A stretch of DNA of 64,000 bases from Lysinibacillus sp. KCTC 33748 (GCF_002237755.1 NZ_MWSJ01000005.1:62001-126000), one strand, 5' to 3'; shown: positions 51,941 to 61,590, numbered from the stretch's first letter. The notes: generated by a model not told the origin, from the letters alone. Numbers and translations are program-made.

Positions 51941-52609
51941 TTATTTCATTTGATTTTTTAAGTACTCCAACCAAATTGAGTAAAATTCAGGCTTAAAATG
52001 TATACCGTCCTTCACATACAGATCTTTACTATTTTTGAATATCGGAGATAAGTCGATGAAATTTACTCGTTCGCTTTTCGCTAACGTTTTAAAACCTTCA
52101 TTAAAATCATTAATATTTTGATAGCGCATTTCTTTCTGTGCACGTTCCGGTGTAACGGGTGTAATCGATAGGATATTTATCTTTGTGTCAGGTAATTTTT
52201 CTTTTATTTCTTGAATCAGTTGAGAGTATTGAGTTATAGCAGATTCTTTTGTATCGATAAGATTACATAGTCCAAGCAAAATAAATATATTTTTCGGCTT
52301 TTGGTTAACTACTTGTTCAACATCTTTATGAGCATCTCCAATTGATTTCCCAATAGCACTTACTACGTTAGCCTCGTCCAATAAATCAAGATCATGAAGT
52401 CCATCTGTTATTGAATCTCCTAAAAATACACTTGTTCTAAAAACGGATCCAAATGTAGAAGTATCTATATTAGACACAGGGGAGGATTCTTTTTCAAACA
52501 TTGTGGAAGAATAATCCGATTTAGCGATTTTTTTCTCGCTATCGAGATTTCCGCAAGCCGATAAGACAGTAATTCCTAACAATGGGATTGTAATCAGTTT
52601 TTTTATCAT
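51941..52609 (-). CDS. SGNH/GDSL-hydrolase lipoprotein, copy 2 (divergent)
   Basis: 222 aa, paralogue of the copy at 50949. Lipobox LLGITVLSACGN (LSAC). Block I FLGDSITDGLHD and block V KDGIHFKPEFYSIWL are intact, but block III reads LLGLCNLID where the other copy has SFGINDLLM, so the oxyanion Asn and the following Asp seem replaced. It may be altered in activity or use a shifted Asn. It is separated from copy 1 by a terminator, so it is probably transcribed on its own. Confidence 0.75.
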   Translation of the reverse strand: MIKKLITIPLLGITVLSACGNLDSEKKIAKSDYSSTMFEKESSPVSNIDTSTFGSVFRTSVFLGDSITDGLHDLDLLDEANVVSAIGKSIGDAHKDVEQVVNQKPKNIFILLGLCNLIDTKESAITQYSQLIQEIKEKLPDTKINILSITPVTPERAQKEMRYQNINDFNEGFKTLAKSERVNFIDLSPIFKNSKDLYVKDGIHFKPEFYSIWLEYLKNQMK

Positions 52610-53414
52610 AGACAGTTTCCTTTCGTATTATGTCTTGTCTAGGCTTTACATATAAAGTGTTTTGCAAATCGTTCTGAATATAAGTTAATAGATGGAGATA
52701 AAGATTAAATGCAGATTAGATTGAGGTAAATTAAAGAATTAAAATAAGGTAGTTTTAACTATTAGAAGAATCAATATTTTCTATAGTAAATGAACGTGTT
52801 AATAGATCGTTAGCTAGTGGATCTGTACTACCATGATAATAAAAAGAAAAGACGTATCGTTCAGAATCCAAATGTAATCTTTCGAGATGTATCACTATCT
52901 TCAGTTACCTGGATAGCGCATTAGGAGTTACCATAGCAATTGTAGCAACATTGACACTTTCTCACGCACAGTCAGGCAAGATGTAAGTAAAGAATTAAAA
53001 ATCATAATCCTTTAGTTGATAGGAAAATAATGAATTGGAATAAATAAAAGTAGTTAATAATTAGATTGATATGCTTAATCCAAGGAATGAGTTCAACAAA
53101 ATTCTAGGAGAAAACGAAAATAAGTATAGTGAATGGCAAAATTTTTATTTAACTAATTTATAAAAAATACTATTCTTTCAAATTTTTATAACCAGGAAGA
53201 ATAGTATTTTTATTTTGTTTGTATTGATTACAAATTGTAATGACATAAGTGTAAATAATACTATTCTTTAGCTTACTTAGATATTATCTGCATGTTATCT
53301 TTATCTATCTCCAATAGACTATTTATTGTAATAAACATTTGAAGATAATAAATCTAATAGAAAAGGTTCAGCTTTATAACAAGTAATAGTTAATAGAGAG
53401 AGGATAGACAAATA
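52610..53414. other. Gene-free gap with a terminator-like hairpin
   Basis: No supported gene. A fragment near 52905 (ALGVTIAIVATLTLSHAQSG) may be a coding relic. At 53163-53213 AAAAATACTATTCTT pairs with AAGAATAGTATTTTT, a strong terminator-like hairpin; the ATACTATTCTT arm occurs again near 53249. Confidence 0.5.
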
Positions 53415-54168
53415 ATGAAAGAATCAAAGAATCAAAGAATAAAATAAATGTAATAAAGGTAGTAAAATCCCTAGGTATTGTTCTAGCAATATCTTTTTTC
53501 ATATTCTTTTTTATTGGAAAGTTAAACTCTATTCCAGCAAATATGCAACAACATGAAAAAGAACTATATGATGCATCACCAAAGAAGCAAGAAAGCCCTG
53601 ATAAAAAGCCAGTCGAGAAAGTTGTTTATTTAACATTTGATGACGGTCCTACTACATTAACAAGTCAATTTTTAGAAGTATTAAAGGAACAAAATATTAA
53701 GGTAACATTTTTATGATAGGAAGTAATTTGCAAAATACAAATTATCAGGAAAGTGTAAAGCGAGCAGTAATAGAGGGACATTATATTGGTGCACATAGTA
53801 TGTCACATAATAGTGATAAGCTATATAAAAAAGGACAATTCGTACCAGAGATGAAAGAAACGTTAGCGCTTATATATGATATTACCGGTACAAATCCTAA
53901 ACTAGTTCGTCCACCGTATGGGTCTGCACCAGGATTGGAGAGTAAAGAAATTCGCAATCAAATTGCAGAATCTGAAATAAGGGCGTGGGATTGGACAATT
54001 GATTCTCGTGATTGGGAATTAAAAGATAAACCAAATCAGATTATAGAAAATGTAAAAAGACAAACAACAGAAGATGTAGAAGTTGTTTTGATGCATGAAA
54101 AACCACAAACGTTCCATGCTCTTCCTGATATCATTAAATTTTATAAGGAGCAAGGATATGAATTTTGA
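53415..54168 (+). pseudogene. Polysaccharide deacetylase (NodB) gene with two slippage frameshifts
   Basis: The joined product is a membrane-anchored deacetylase: a short basic start, helix SLGIVLAISFFIFFFIGKL, then NodB motif 1 VVYLTFDDGPTTLT, motif 2 GAHSMSH, motif 3 LVRPPYGSAPG, motif 4 AWDWTIDSRDWE and motif 5 VVLMHEKPQTFHA. Two events break it. An 8-bp unit AAAGAATC is repeated right after ATG, and removing one copy restores the frame. Near 53708-53713 a run of five Ts should be six. Restart at ATG 53713 gives only the C-terminal 151 residues, without motif 1. It would act on N-acetylated wall glycans. Confidence 0.8.
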
Positions 54169-54307
54169 GTATACAACGATGCAAACCATTTTTATCTAAA
54201 CTTCCAAAAGGATCACCGACTATAACAGATAAATATTATTTTTAGACTGTAGTTTTTGCTAATAAAAAAGGAGAACTTTTAATTTTTTTAAACAAATAAT
54301 CAAGCAA

Positions 54308-54341
54308 TATGCCGATCTTTCATAAAGAAAATCGGCTTTTC
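54308..54341 (+). terminator. Terminator after the deacetylase gene
   Basis: GCCGATCTTT / AAAATCGGCTTTT stem and T-run. Confidence 0.75.
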
Positions 54342-54371
54342 CCTACTGAACACCTAGAGGGAAGAAACTAT

Positions 54372-54404
54372 AAAAAGGGTCACTTGGGATAGGAGTGACC
54401 CTCA
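54372..54404 (-). terminator. Terminator related to the yjcZ 3' elements
   Basis: AGGGTCAC / GTGACCCT stem; on the minus strand a T5 run follows. The same stem, with the flank GGAGGTGTAAGG, occurs downstream of each yjcZ gene at 63 kb. Confidence 0.7.
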
Positions 54405-54499
54405 GTAACAAAATTCGGAGGTGTAAGGCTAAATTAGCTTTACATTACTATTTATATGTCGTGATGACGTTGTTTGTATAGTTCATAGCCTGAGAAACT

Positions 54500-54670
54500 A
54501 GATTTAATTTCTTTCAGCAACTGTCTTATGCGAAAGCACAACGTCTGTTGCGGAAGTCTCCCACCTCTATAGTTGGTCAGATGGATGTGAATTTAAGCTA
54601 CTTTTCAGCGGGTGTAAAATAGCCGCGGCCTCGTTTCACGCTACAGCTAAGAAATGTAAATTGAATTTTT
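54500..54670. other. GC-richer structured block, possible IS200/IS605-type end
   Basis: The stretch CTTATGCGAAAGCACAACG, then GGAAGTCTCCCACCTCTAT, then CAGATGGATGTGAATTTAAG and TAGCCGCGGCCTCGTTTC is unlike the flanks and has short palindromes. It has the feel of the non-coding right end of a TnpB-type element (AGGTGGGAG on the minus strand), but no transposase or tnpB is present. Treat as uncertain. Confidence 0.25.
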
Positions 54671-54684
54671 ATCAGTTTTAAGCT

Positions 54685-55332
54685 TTAACCTTTAACCTTT
54701 AATCCTAACAATGAAGCAAATCCAACCGCTTGTTCCGAGGATACTTCACAGCCTTTCAAGCTTTCCAACGTAACATTAAGTCTTTCAAATTTACATGTGC
54801 TAATATCAATGCCTTGTAGTGACGTTTGCGAGAAATCAACATCATTAATATCACTTTGAGAAAATATTACCTTATTAAAAGAGCATTCATAATAGTTCGC
54901 ACCCTGTAGATTTGAATTATCGAATATTACTTGTTTTAAACGAGTCTCAGAAAAGTTACATAAATTTGCAATACAATTTTCAAAAGAAACGTTTCCTAAA
55001 TTAGATTCTGAAAAATCTAGCCCTAATGTTTTACAGTTTTTAAATTTGACTCGATGTATGATGCCTTCACAAAAGCTGGAATTAGATAAATCACAGTTTT
55101 CAAAAATTACATCAGTCAAATCAATTTTTCTAAAAGTAACATTTATGAATCTTACATTTTTAAAAATAACTTTTGATAAAATTAGTCTTTCGACATCCTC
55201 GTTATCAATTACAGTGTTAGAGATCATGCAGTTTGATAAATATGGTTCTTCTTCATAATAAATATCTTGAAAATTCGCTTTTTCTAAATGTAATGGTAAT
55301 TTTGGTAATTCAATTTTGCAGCCTTTTGCCAC
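54685..55332 (-). CDS. Pentapeptide-repeat protein, Qnr-like
   Basis: 215 aa. From about residue 50 it is a run of A(D/N)LXX-type pentapeptides (FKNVRFINVTFRKIDLTDVI; FENCDLSNSS; LDFSESNLGNVSFENC; NLQGANYYECSFNKVIF), interrupted as in Qnr. The last 40 residues, SLKGCEVSSEQAVGFASLLG, match the C-terminal cap of Qnr-type proteins, whose total length is about 215 aa. Qnr family members mimic DNA and shield gyrase from quinolones; a chromosomal role here is unknown. No clear terminator except at 54372. Confidence 0.75.
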   Translation of the reverse strand: MAKGCKIELPKLPLHLEKANFQDIYYEEEPYLSNCMISNTVIDNEDVERLILSKVIFKNVRFINVTFRKIDLTDVIFENCDLSNSSFCEGIIHRVKFKNCKTLGLDFSESNLGNVSFENCIANLCNFSETRLKQVIFDNSNLQGANYYECSFNKVIFSQSDINDVDFSQTSLQGIDISTCKFERLNVTLESLKGCEVSSEQAVGFASLLGLKVKG

Positions 55333-55650
55333 AATAGCACACCTTTCAATACAGTTATTTACTACTAATATAAAAGTTTAAATAAAAGGCCTTAATTATA
55401 TAAGACTATATTTTTTAGTAAAAGTGTGTGCAACATGATTGTTTGAAAAGATAAATTTATTAGTATTTTTAAAAAGTGATTTTATACATTTCTAAAAATC
55501 GTCAATCATAAATATTTTGCTGACCGTTAATCCTAATGGAGCGGTGTAGTTCAATAACGCATGATGTTATACTTTAAGGGAATTGTAAAAATTCGATGTT
55601 CATTTACTTAATTAAAAGGCTAAGAATATGTTAGTGAGGTATTTTAAATA

Positions 55651-56391
55651 ATGATGAAAATAGTACCCCCTAAGCCTTTTTTCTATAAAGGTGGAAAGAA
55701 GGCCGTTTTACTATTGCATTCTTTTACTAGCAATACTATTGATATGAAGAAGTTAGGGAAGTATTTACAAAAGAACAATTATTCTTGCTACGCGCCATTA
55801 TATAGTGGGCATGGTTTAACAGCAGAAGAACTTCTCACATATAGACCATCAGATTGGTGGCAAGATGTCCTAAACGGGTACCAATTGTTGAAGGATGAAG
55901 GTTTTGAAAAAATAGCTGTGATTGGTCTTTCTCTTGGTGGTGTGTTTGCATTAAAAGTTGGTCAAGAGTTGGAGATTAATGGTGTTGTCACAATGTCAGT
56001 GCCAACAAATAGGGAAGCGGCTTTTCTCCAAAAGCGTGTCTTTCATTATGCAAAAGGATACAAACAACTTGAAGGGAAAAATGAAGAGCAAATAAATTTA
56101 GAATTGAAACGTCTTCAGAATATGTCTATCGATTCATTAATTGAGTTCCAACAGCTAATTAATACAACGATGAATAAACTAAGACTTTTAACCTCACCAA
56201 TTCGTATATTATATGGTGAATTAGATGAACCATTGTATAAAGAGAGTGCAGAGGTGATTTTTCAAAGCGTTGCAACAAATCAAAAAACAATAAAAGGGTA
56301 TCCGAACTCTAAACATTTAATGACAATAGGCACCGACATTAACGACGTGAACAAAGATATTCTTACATTCTTAAATGATTTAACTTGGTAA
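55651..56391 (+). CDS. Carboxylesterase, Est30/YvaK type
   Basis: 246 aa alpha/beta hydrolase. HSFTSNTIDMKKLGKYL is the oxyanion loop, VIGLSLGGVFALKVG carries the nucleophile Ser (G-L-S-L-G), the acid is in LYGELDEPLYKESAE, and the His in YPNSKHLMTIGTD. Est30-type enzymes hydrolyse short acyl esters in the cytoplasm. ATG at 55651 or 55654 after GAGGTATTTTAAATA. Its own terminator follows. Confidence 0.85.
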   Translation: MMKIVPPKPFFYKGGKKAVLLLHSFTSNTIDMKKLGKYLQKNNYSCYAPLYSGHGLTAEELLTYRPSDWWQDVLNGYQLLKDEGFEKIAVIGLSLGGVFALKVGQELEINGVVTMSVPTNREAAFLQKRVFHYAKGYKQLEGKNEEQINLELKRLQNMSIDSLIEFQQLINTTMNKLRLLTSPIRILYGELDEPLYKESAEVIFQSVATNQKTIKGYPNSKHLMTIGTDINDVNKDILTFLNDLTW

Positions 56392-56444
56392 TTTCATGAA
56401 AAAGCAACTAATCTTTAAAGTGGGAATTTTATAAGGGAAGAGTA

Positions 56445-56480
56445 GAAAAGCGTTCCTGTTATTACAGGAACGCTTTTCTA
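56445..56480 (+). terminator. Terminator after the esterase
   Basis: AGAAAAGCGTTCCTGT / ACAGGAACGCTTTTCT, 16 bp with a 4-base loop; bidirectional. Confidence 0.9.
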
Positions 56481-56482
56481 CA

Positions 56483-57390
56483 TCTGCCTGTAAAGATACA
56501 TTGGGATGAGATTAATTCCCTTATAAAAGAAAAGAGTGGTGAAAAGGTTACTTGAAAAATATGGAGATTAAATATTTGAACTACTATGAAAACAAAAAGT
56601 AGACGATCACCGATCATTTGACAACAAAATCGAGGGTTAAAAAAATTCGAATAATTTAAAATGATAATGGTGTTTTTACCATTAATGGATTTATTATTAA
56701 AAGATTTGCGTTTGGATTTATTTAACCTTTAATGTTCAGTAACATTAGTTTAAATTTATTGAATTAAAACTTACAAAATTATAAGGTACATGTCATCAAA
56801 ATTAATTGTTAAAACTAAAATTGTGTTTTAGAATTACTATTGTTGAAAATTTATTAAAGGTCACTCGTCCTAAAATGAACCGTATTTTGTATTTGAAGAT
56901 TGCAATCCATGACGAATGTAATAGTTAAAGTAAAAGAAACTAGAAAATACTGCTATCTGAATGTTTCTTTTATTCCTAATAAATTGGAAATATGAATAAA
57001 CATTTTAATATACAATGAGGTATTCCTATATACCCCGTAAATGTTAGTTGAAAAAATAACATATGCTGGGGGTTTTTATGAAAGAGGTTTACAAAAGTAT
57101 GGAGTAATGTACTAGCTGTCTTCAATTATATTTAACAACTTGACAGAATTCTAAATGGGGAGTAAGCTACATTAGCTGCGAAAAAAGCTATTGTGAAGTA
57201 ACATTTTTAAATGAAATACTTATAATCTAAGTTAATACAGAATGTTAGCTTAAAATCATCGTATGCGATAACGGCTACTGACCTGCATCGGTAAAAACGC
57301 TACGTCTTGTGGCATTACCGAAATAACCGACATCGTTTCGGCCTTCACGCAGGCATAATTGATTGTTAAGTAAGTAAAAGAGGTGTAAAA
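56483..57390. other. Long gene-free gap upstream of ltaS
   Basis: No gene can be supported. Within it, 57255-57356 is a GC-richer island with nested inverted repeats (CTGC/GCAG, TCGGTAA/TTACCGA, CCGA/TCGG). On the minus strand it reads LREGRNDVGYFGNATRRSVF and three more residues before TAG. It may be a structured leader for ltaS or a coding relic. Confidence 0.4.
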
Positions 57391-59343
57391 ATGAAAAATT
57401 TATTAAGTAAAAAAGATGGCCTTTTAAATAAATTTTTAGGGATATATTTATTAGCTGTTTTAATGTTATGGATGAAAACATACATCGCTCAAACAGCACA
57501 ATTTAAACTAGGAGTAGAAGGAGTACTTCAACAATTCCTTTTACTAATAAATCCACTAGGTTCCGCAATGCTATTTCTAGGATTGTCATTTTTATTTAGT
57601 GGAAAGAGAAAATATACATCACTAGTTGTAGTATACACTCTGATGTCTATTGTTTTATATGCTAATATTGTTTATTACCGATTTTTTAGTGATTTCATAA
57701 CATTACCTACTGTTACCCAAACGCAGAACTTCGGAGATTTAGGTGGTAGTGTTCTTTCTTTACTAAAACCTTATGATATCTTGTTCTTTGTAGATGTATT
57801 TGTAATGTTTTACCTACGATTCTCAAGAAAAGTACAAAAAGAGTCTAATCGTTTAGGATATAAAAAAGCAACGGCAATCATTGCATTTGCATTGGCAATA
57901 TCCGTCCTAAATTTAGGGCTAGCTGAAGCTGATCGTCCGCAATTATTATCTCGAGGTTTTGATAGAAACTATATTGTGAAATATCTAGGAATGTATAACT
58001 ATACGATTTATGATTCAGTAGAAACGATGAAAGCATCTTCACAGAGAGCTTTGGCGGATAGTAGTGATATTACAGAAGTGATGAACTATACAAAATCTAA
58101 CTACGCCAAACCCAATGCAGAATATTTTGGTGCAGCAAAAGGAATGAACGTCGTCTATTTACATTTAGAATCATTCCAAAACTTTTTAATCGACTATAAA
58201 TTAAACGGTGAAGAAGTTACACCTTTCTTAAATTCATTAGCAAAAGATAAGAATACAATGTATTTTGATAATTTCTTCCATCAGACAGGTCAAGGTAAAA
58301 CTTCTGATGCAGAATTTATGCTGGAAAATTCTTTATTTGGGTTACCACAAGGATCTGCTTATATTACTAAAGCACAAAATACGTACCAAGCAGCTCCTAG
58401 TATTTTAAAAGATTATGGTTATACATCTGCTGTATTCCATGGTAACAACGGAAGCTTCTGGAATCGAAATGAAATTTATAAATCATTTGGATTCGATCAC
58501 TTCTTTGATGCTAGTTATTATGATACTGGTTCTACAGAAAACATGGCTGAATACGGATTGTTAGATAAACCATTCTTTAAACAATCTGAAAATCTTTTAA
58601 GTTCGTTACCACAACCTTTTTATACGAAATTAATTACGGTAGGGAACCACTTCCCTTATAAAATGGATCAAAGCTTAGTTACAATTGATAAAGCTAATAC
58701 TGGAGATTCAAGTGTAGATAATTATTTCCAAACAGCACGTTATGCAGATGAAGCAATCAAACAAGCATTCGACCAATTAAAAGAATCAGGTTTATATGAT
58801 AATACGATGATCGTTCTTTATGGTGACCATTACGGAATTTCAGATAATCATAATGATGCGATGGAACAAGTCATTGGAAAAGAAATTACACCATATGAAA
58901 GTGCTAATTTGCAACGCGTACCATTATTTATACATGTTCCAGGAATGCAAGGTGGGACTAACCATGCTTATGGTGGTCAAACAGACCTTCTTCCAACGCT
59001 ATTACATTTACTAGGAATTGATACGCAAAAATTTGTTCAATTTGGTTCAGACTTATTATCAAAAGAGCATGATGAAATTGTACCATTTAGAAATAGCGAT
59101 TTTGTCAGCCCTACGATTTACTCAATTAATGGGAAATTTTATGATAATAAAACAGGTTTACTACTAGATGATAGTCAATTAGAGCTTGCGAAAACTATCA
59201 AAGATCAAGTAGATCTTAAACTGCATCTATCAGATAAAGTAGTGAATGGTGACTTATTGAGATTCTATACGCCAACAGATTATACGCCAGTGGATCCTTC
59301 TAAGTATAATTACTCGAAAGATGCAGATGTAGAATCTAATTAA
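57391..59343 (+). CDS. ltaS: Lipoteichoic acid synthase family protein (LtaS/YfnI type)
   Basis: 650 aa. Five N-terminal membrane helices, then the extracellular sulfatase-fold domain. The metal-site residues are visible: MNVVYLHLESFQNF (Glu), GQGKTSDAEFMLENS (catalytic Thr), VLYGDHYGISDNHND (Asp-His), and a late HAYGGQTDLLPTLLHLLG. LtaS polymerises glycerol phosphate from phosphatidylglycerol onto a glycolipid anchor. AAAGAGGTGTAAAA precedes ATG. Single gene with terminator. Paralogues are common, so which LtaS this is cannot be told. Confidence 0.9.
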   Translation: MKNLLSKKDGLLNKFLGIYLLAVLMLWMKTYIAQTAQFKLGVEGVLQQFLLLINPLGSAMLFLGLSFLFSGKRKYTSLVVVYTLMSIVLYANIVYYRFFSDFITLPTVTQTQNFGDLGGSVLSLLKPYDILFFVDVFVMFYLRFSRKVQKESNRLGYKKATAIIAFALAISVLNLGLAEADRPQLLSRGFDRNYIVKYLGMYNYTIYDSVETMKASSQRALADSSDITEVMNYTKSNYAKPNAEYFGAAKGMNVVYLHLESFQNFLIDYKLNGEEVTPFLNSLAKDKNTMYFDNFFHQTGQGKTSDAEFMLENSLFGLPQGSAYITKAQNTYQAAPSILKDYGYTSAVFHGNNGSFWNRNEIYKSFGFDHFFDASYYDTGSTENMAEYGLLDKPFFKQSENLLSSLPQPFYTKLITVGNHFPYKMDQSLVTIDKANTGDSSVDNYFQTARYADEAIKQAFDQLKESGLYDNTMIVLYGDHYGISDNHNDAMEQVIGKEITPYESANLQRVPLFIHVPGMQGGTNHAYGGQTDLLPTLLHLLGIDTQKFVQFGSDLLSKEHDEIVPFRNSDFVSPTIYSINGKFYDNKTGLLLDDSQLELAKTIKDQVDLKLHLSDKVVNGDLLRFYTPTDYTPVDPSKYNYSKDADVESN

Positions 59344-59407
59344 CTAGTACCATATACAAGCAGTTGAATTGATATTTAAGAGTTTTATTTTCATAATGTC
59401 ACATCAG

Positions 59408-59456
59408 AAAAGCGCGAGAGATCAATGTTTCTAATATTGATTTCTCGTGCTTTTTA
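59408..59456 (+). terminator. Terminator after ltaS
   Basis: AAAGCGCGAGAGATCAAT / ATTGATTTCTCGTGCTTTTT stem. Confidence 0.85.
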
Positions 59457-59604
59457 TAGTTTTGAACCAGTGTTAACCTAGCCTCTTAACGGCGAGTTAT
59501 TATGATTAGATAGTGATGATACTACGCATGATAAGAATTATTTTAACCATATTAAAGATAAAATTCTCTGGGTAGATTTAGGGGATGATGATTAAAATAG
59601 TATA

Positions 59605-59633
59605 AACCGGCAGAAATAAAGGTTGCCGGTTCT
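59605..59633 (-). terminator. Hairpin after the SASP gene
   Basis: AACCGGCA / TGCCGGTT stem; T-rich on the minus strand. Confidence 0.65.
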
Positions 59634-59650
59634 GGATGATGAGTATCAAT

Positions 59651-59911
59651 TTATTTTGTACTGTTTTTATTTGCAAATTGACCAGAAGCTTGATTTTTGT
59701 TAGCTTCTGCTTGCTGGATTTGTTGTCTAATTTGATTAACATCAGTCTCATTCCCGAATTCTTCGTTCATCGAGTTTACTGAACCAGAAGCTTGATTTTT
59801 GTTAGCTTCTGCCTGTTGGATTTGTTGTTTAATTTGTTGAACATCAGTCTCATTCCCAAATTCTTCGTTCATCGAGTTAAAGTTTTGGTTGTTGTTATTC
59901 ATGGATTTCAC
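59651..59911 (-). CDS. sspE: Gamma-type small acid-soluble spore protein
   Basis: 86 aa with two nearly identical repeats of about 34 residues: NSMNEEFGNETDVQQIKQQI and AEANKNQASG, then NSMNEEFGNETDVNQIRQQI and AEANKNQASG. This is the gamma-SASP layout: a spore-core amino-acid store, cut by GPR at the E-F-G site during outgrowth. Strong TCAGGAGGTGAAATCC site on the minus strand. No Trp or Cys, as usual. Confidence 0.93.
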   Translation of the reverse strand: MKSMNNNNQNFNSMNEEFGNETDVQQIKQQIQQAEANKNQASGSVNSMNEEFGNETDVNQIRQQIQQAEANKNQASGQFANKNSTK

Positions 59912-60032
59912 CTCCTGAAAGTAGTCTGTACAGAAGATGTTTTATTATTCGAATAAAATAATCCTAAGGCAGAGTTAATACCAGCTAACATTAACTGTAT
60001 ATTACCTCGTAATTTATTAATTATTGAACAGT

Positions 60033-60059
60033 TAAAAAAACCCAGTAATAAACTGGGGT
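60033..60059 (-). terminator. Terminator after the alpha/beta hydrolase
   Basis: ACCCCAGTTTATTACTGGGT on the minus strand followed by T7. Confidence 0.85.
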
Positions 60060-60105
60060 AATCGCCGTATCCTAATTAACGATGAAAATACGGTAGAAAC
60101 TTTGT

Positions 60106-61413
60106 TCAATAGGTCTCTTTGGGAGTGAAATGGCCGATTCCTTTTAATTCAAAGTCAAAAAATTTAAGAATTAGTTCATTTTCAGTTTCAATACAGTAAG
60201 ATTGAGCAATATCGGCTTTTCCTCCTTGTATAATATTTGCCAGTATAGGAGAGAAAAGGGGTAAATCAGTCAAGCTTAAATGTTTCGCCCCTTGAAAATG
60301 CACAGTATATGCTTCTTTGAAGTGTTCATTTTTGGGGTTGTTTGCTATATAAATGGAGTTACTCTCAAGCTGTCTCCATACATCGTCAGAATAAATGTTA
60401 AGAAGATGGGGCGTAAAGTCTTTGCTGTTAGCTACAAAATCATCCATTTCTTTCTTATAAACAAGCTCACTAAAGAACGGGGCATCAATATTTACAACTG
60501 CACTTATATCATTACGCTCTCTGCCTAACCGCACACTTGCAGCACCGCCCATAGAATGCCCGAATACACCAATTTTCTCTGTATCGATTTGTTGATAAAG
60601 GGGGTTATTATCATTTTTTGACTTTTTAAGGATCGTATCAATGACAAAATTCATATCGTCTGTTCGTAATTTCATCCATTTTTGAATGAGATTGTACATT
60701 TCTTCATTCGAGTAAACGCCTTTATTCATATTTGTGACTTCATGACTAAAATCTGAATTGATCATAACTACTGTCCCATCCTCTGAACGAGTATAGAAGG
60801 AGTGATAGGGATGATCGATTGAAACGACTACATAACCGTGGCTTGCCAGCTCAGTATAGGTAGAACTGTTGCTTGTCTTGATACCGTATGCCCCGTGTGA
60901 GAACACCAATAAAGGGTATGTTCCATCTGCATTTTTGGGATACCAAAATTCTACATTAACAAATCTGTTGTCCCCGTTGTCAGTAAATTCCTCAATACGA
61001 TTCTTGTCAATGTATGTGTCAGTAGCGGTTGCGACTTCATATTCTCCTGTCACTTTTGGTGATGGGTGCTGTGGAAAAATAATTACAGGTGAAAGTGCTA
61101 ATGCAAATGTCAATATCATCATAATGGACTTCCACACAATGTTAGAAGTTTTGTATGGTTTGATATTTGTTTTGTTAAGAATAAGAGAAACAGTCCCATT
61201 TACGGCTAATAAGAAAAGAAGTATAGCAAGCATTATCCAGCGGAAAGCCCAGTCAATCACCGATGAAATAGTAAGTAGTACAAATATAATAAATACAGCA
61301 ATTCTAATCCAATTCTTTATTTTTTTGTGGTTTTGCTTAGTTGAAAGGCAATAGATGGCAAAGGTAATCTCGAAAATCAAAGCGACTAATAAAAGTAAAA
61401 TTCCCATATTCAT
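60106..61413 (-). CDS. Membrane-anchored alpha/beta hydrolase (PAF-acetylhydrolase/dienelactone-like)
   Basis: 435 aa. About four N-terminal membrane helices (to residue 120), then the hydrolase: PLLVFSHGAYGIKTSNSSTY (oxyanion side), IGVFGHSMGGAASVRLGRE (G-H-S-M-G nucleophile), NIDAPFFSELV and VHFQGAKHLSLTDLP (His). Substrate unknown; secreted-side lipase or acyl-ester cleavage is plausible. It is near a LytTR regulator pair on the same strand, 178 bases upstream, but a terminator lies between them. Confidence 0.8.
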   Translation of the reverse strand: MNMGILLLLVALIFEITFAIYCLSTKQNHKKIKNWIRIAVFIIFVLLTISSVIDWAFRWIMLAILLFLLAVNGTVSLILNKTNIKPYKTSNIVWKSIMMILTFALALSPVIIFPQHPSPKVTGEYEVATATDTYIDKNRIEEFTDNGDNRFVNVEFWYPKNADGTYPLLVFSHGAYGIKTSNSSTYTELASHGYVVVSIDHPYHSFYTRSEDGTVVMINSDFSHEVTNMNKGVYSNEEMYNLIQKWMKLRTDDMNFVIDTILKKSKNDNNPLYQQIDTEKIGVFGHSMGGAASVRLGRERNDISAVVNIDAPFFSELVYKKEMDDFVANSKDFTPHLLNIYSDDVWRQLESNSIYIANNPKNEHFKEAYTVHFQGAKHLSLTDLPLFSPILANIIQGGKADIAQSYCIETENELILKFFDFELKGIGHFTPKETY

Positions 61414-61518
61414 AACTCCACCTCATTGGAAAAATTTTTTTGTAAAATCATCATATGAAACGGATGGAAGGATGTATATGGAAAAACGGTAAGCTGTATT
61501 CACAGGCCAATAAGATGC

Positions 61519-61548
61519 AAAAAAACGGCAAGCTCTAATGCTTACCGC
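61519..61548 (-). terminator. Terminator after the DUF3021 gene
   Basis: CGGTAAGCATTAGAGCTTGCCG on the minus strand followed by T6. Confidence 0.8.
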
Positions 61549-61590
61549 AAAAATAATTTGTTATAGACAACAACTGCTTATTATTTATGA

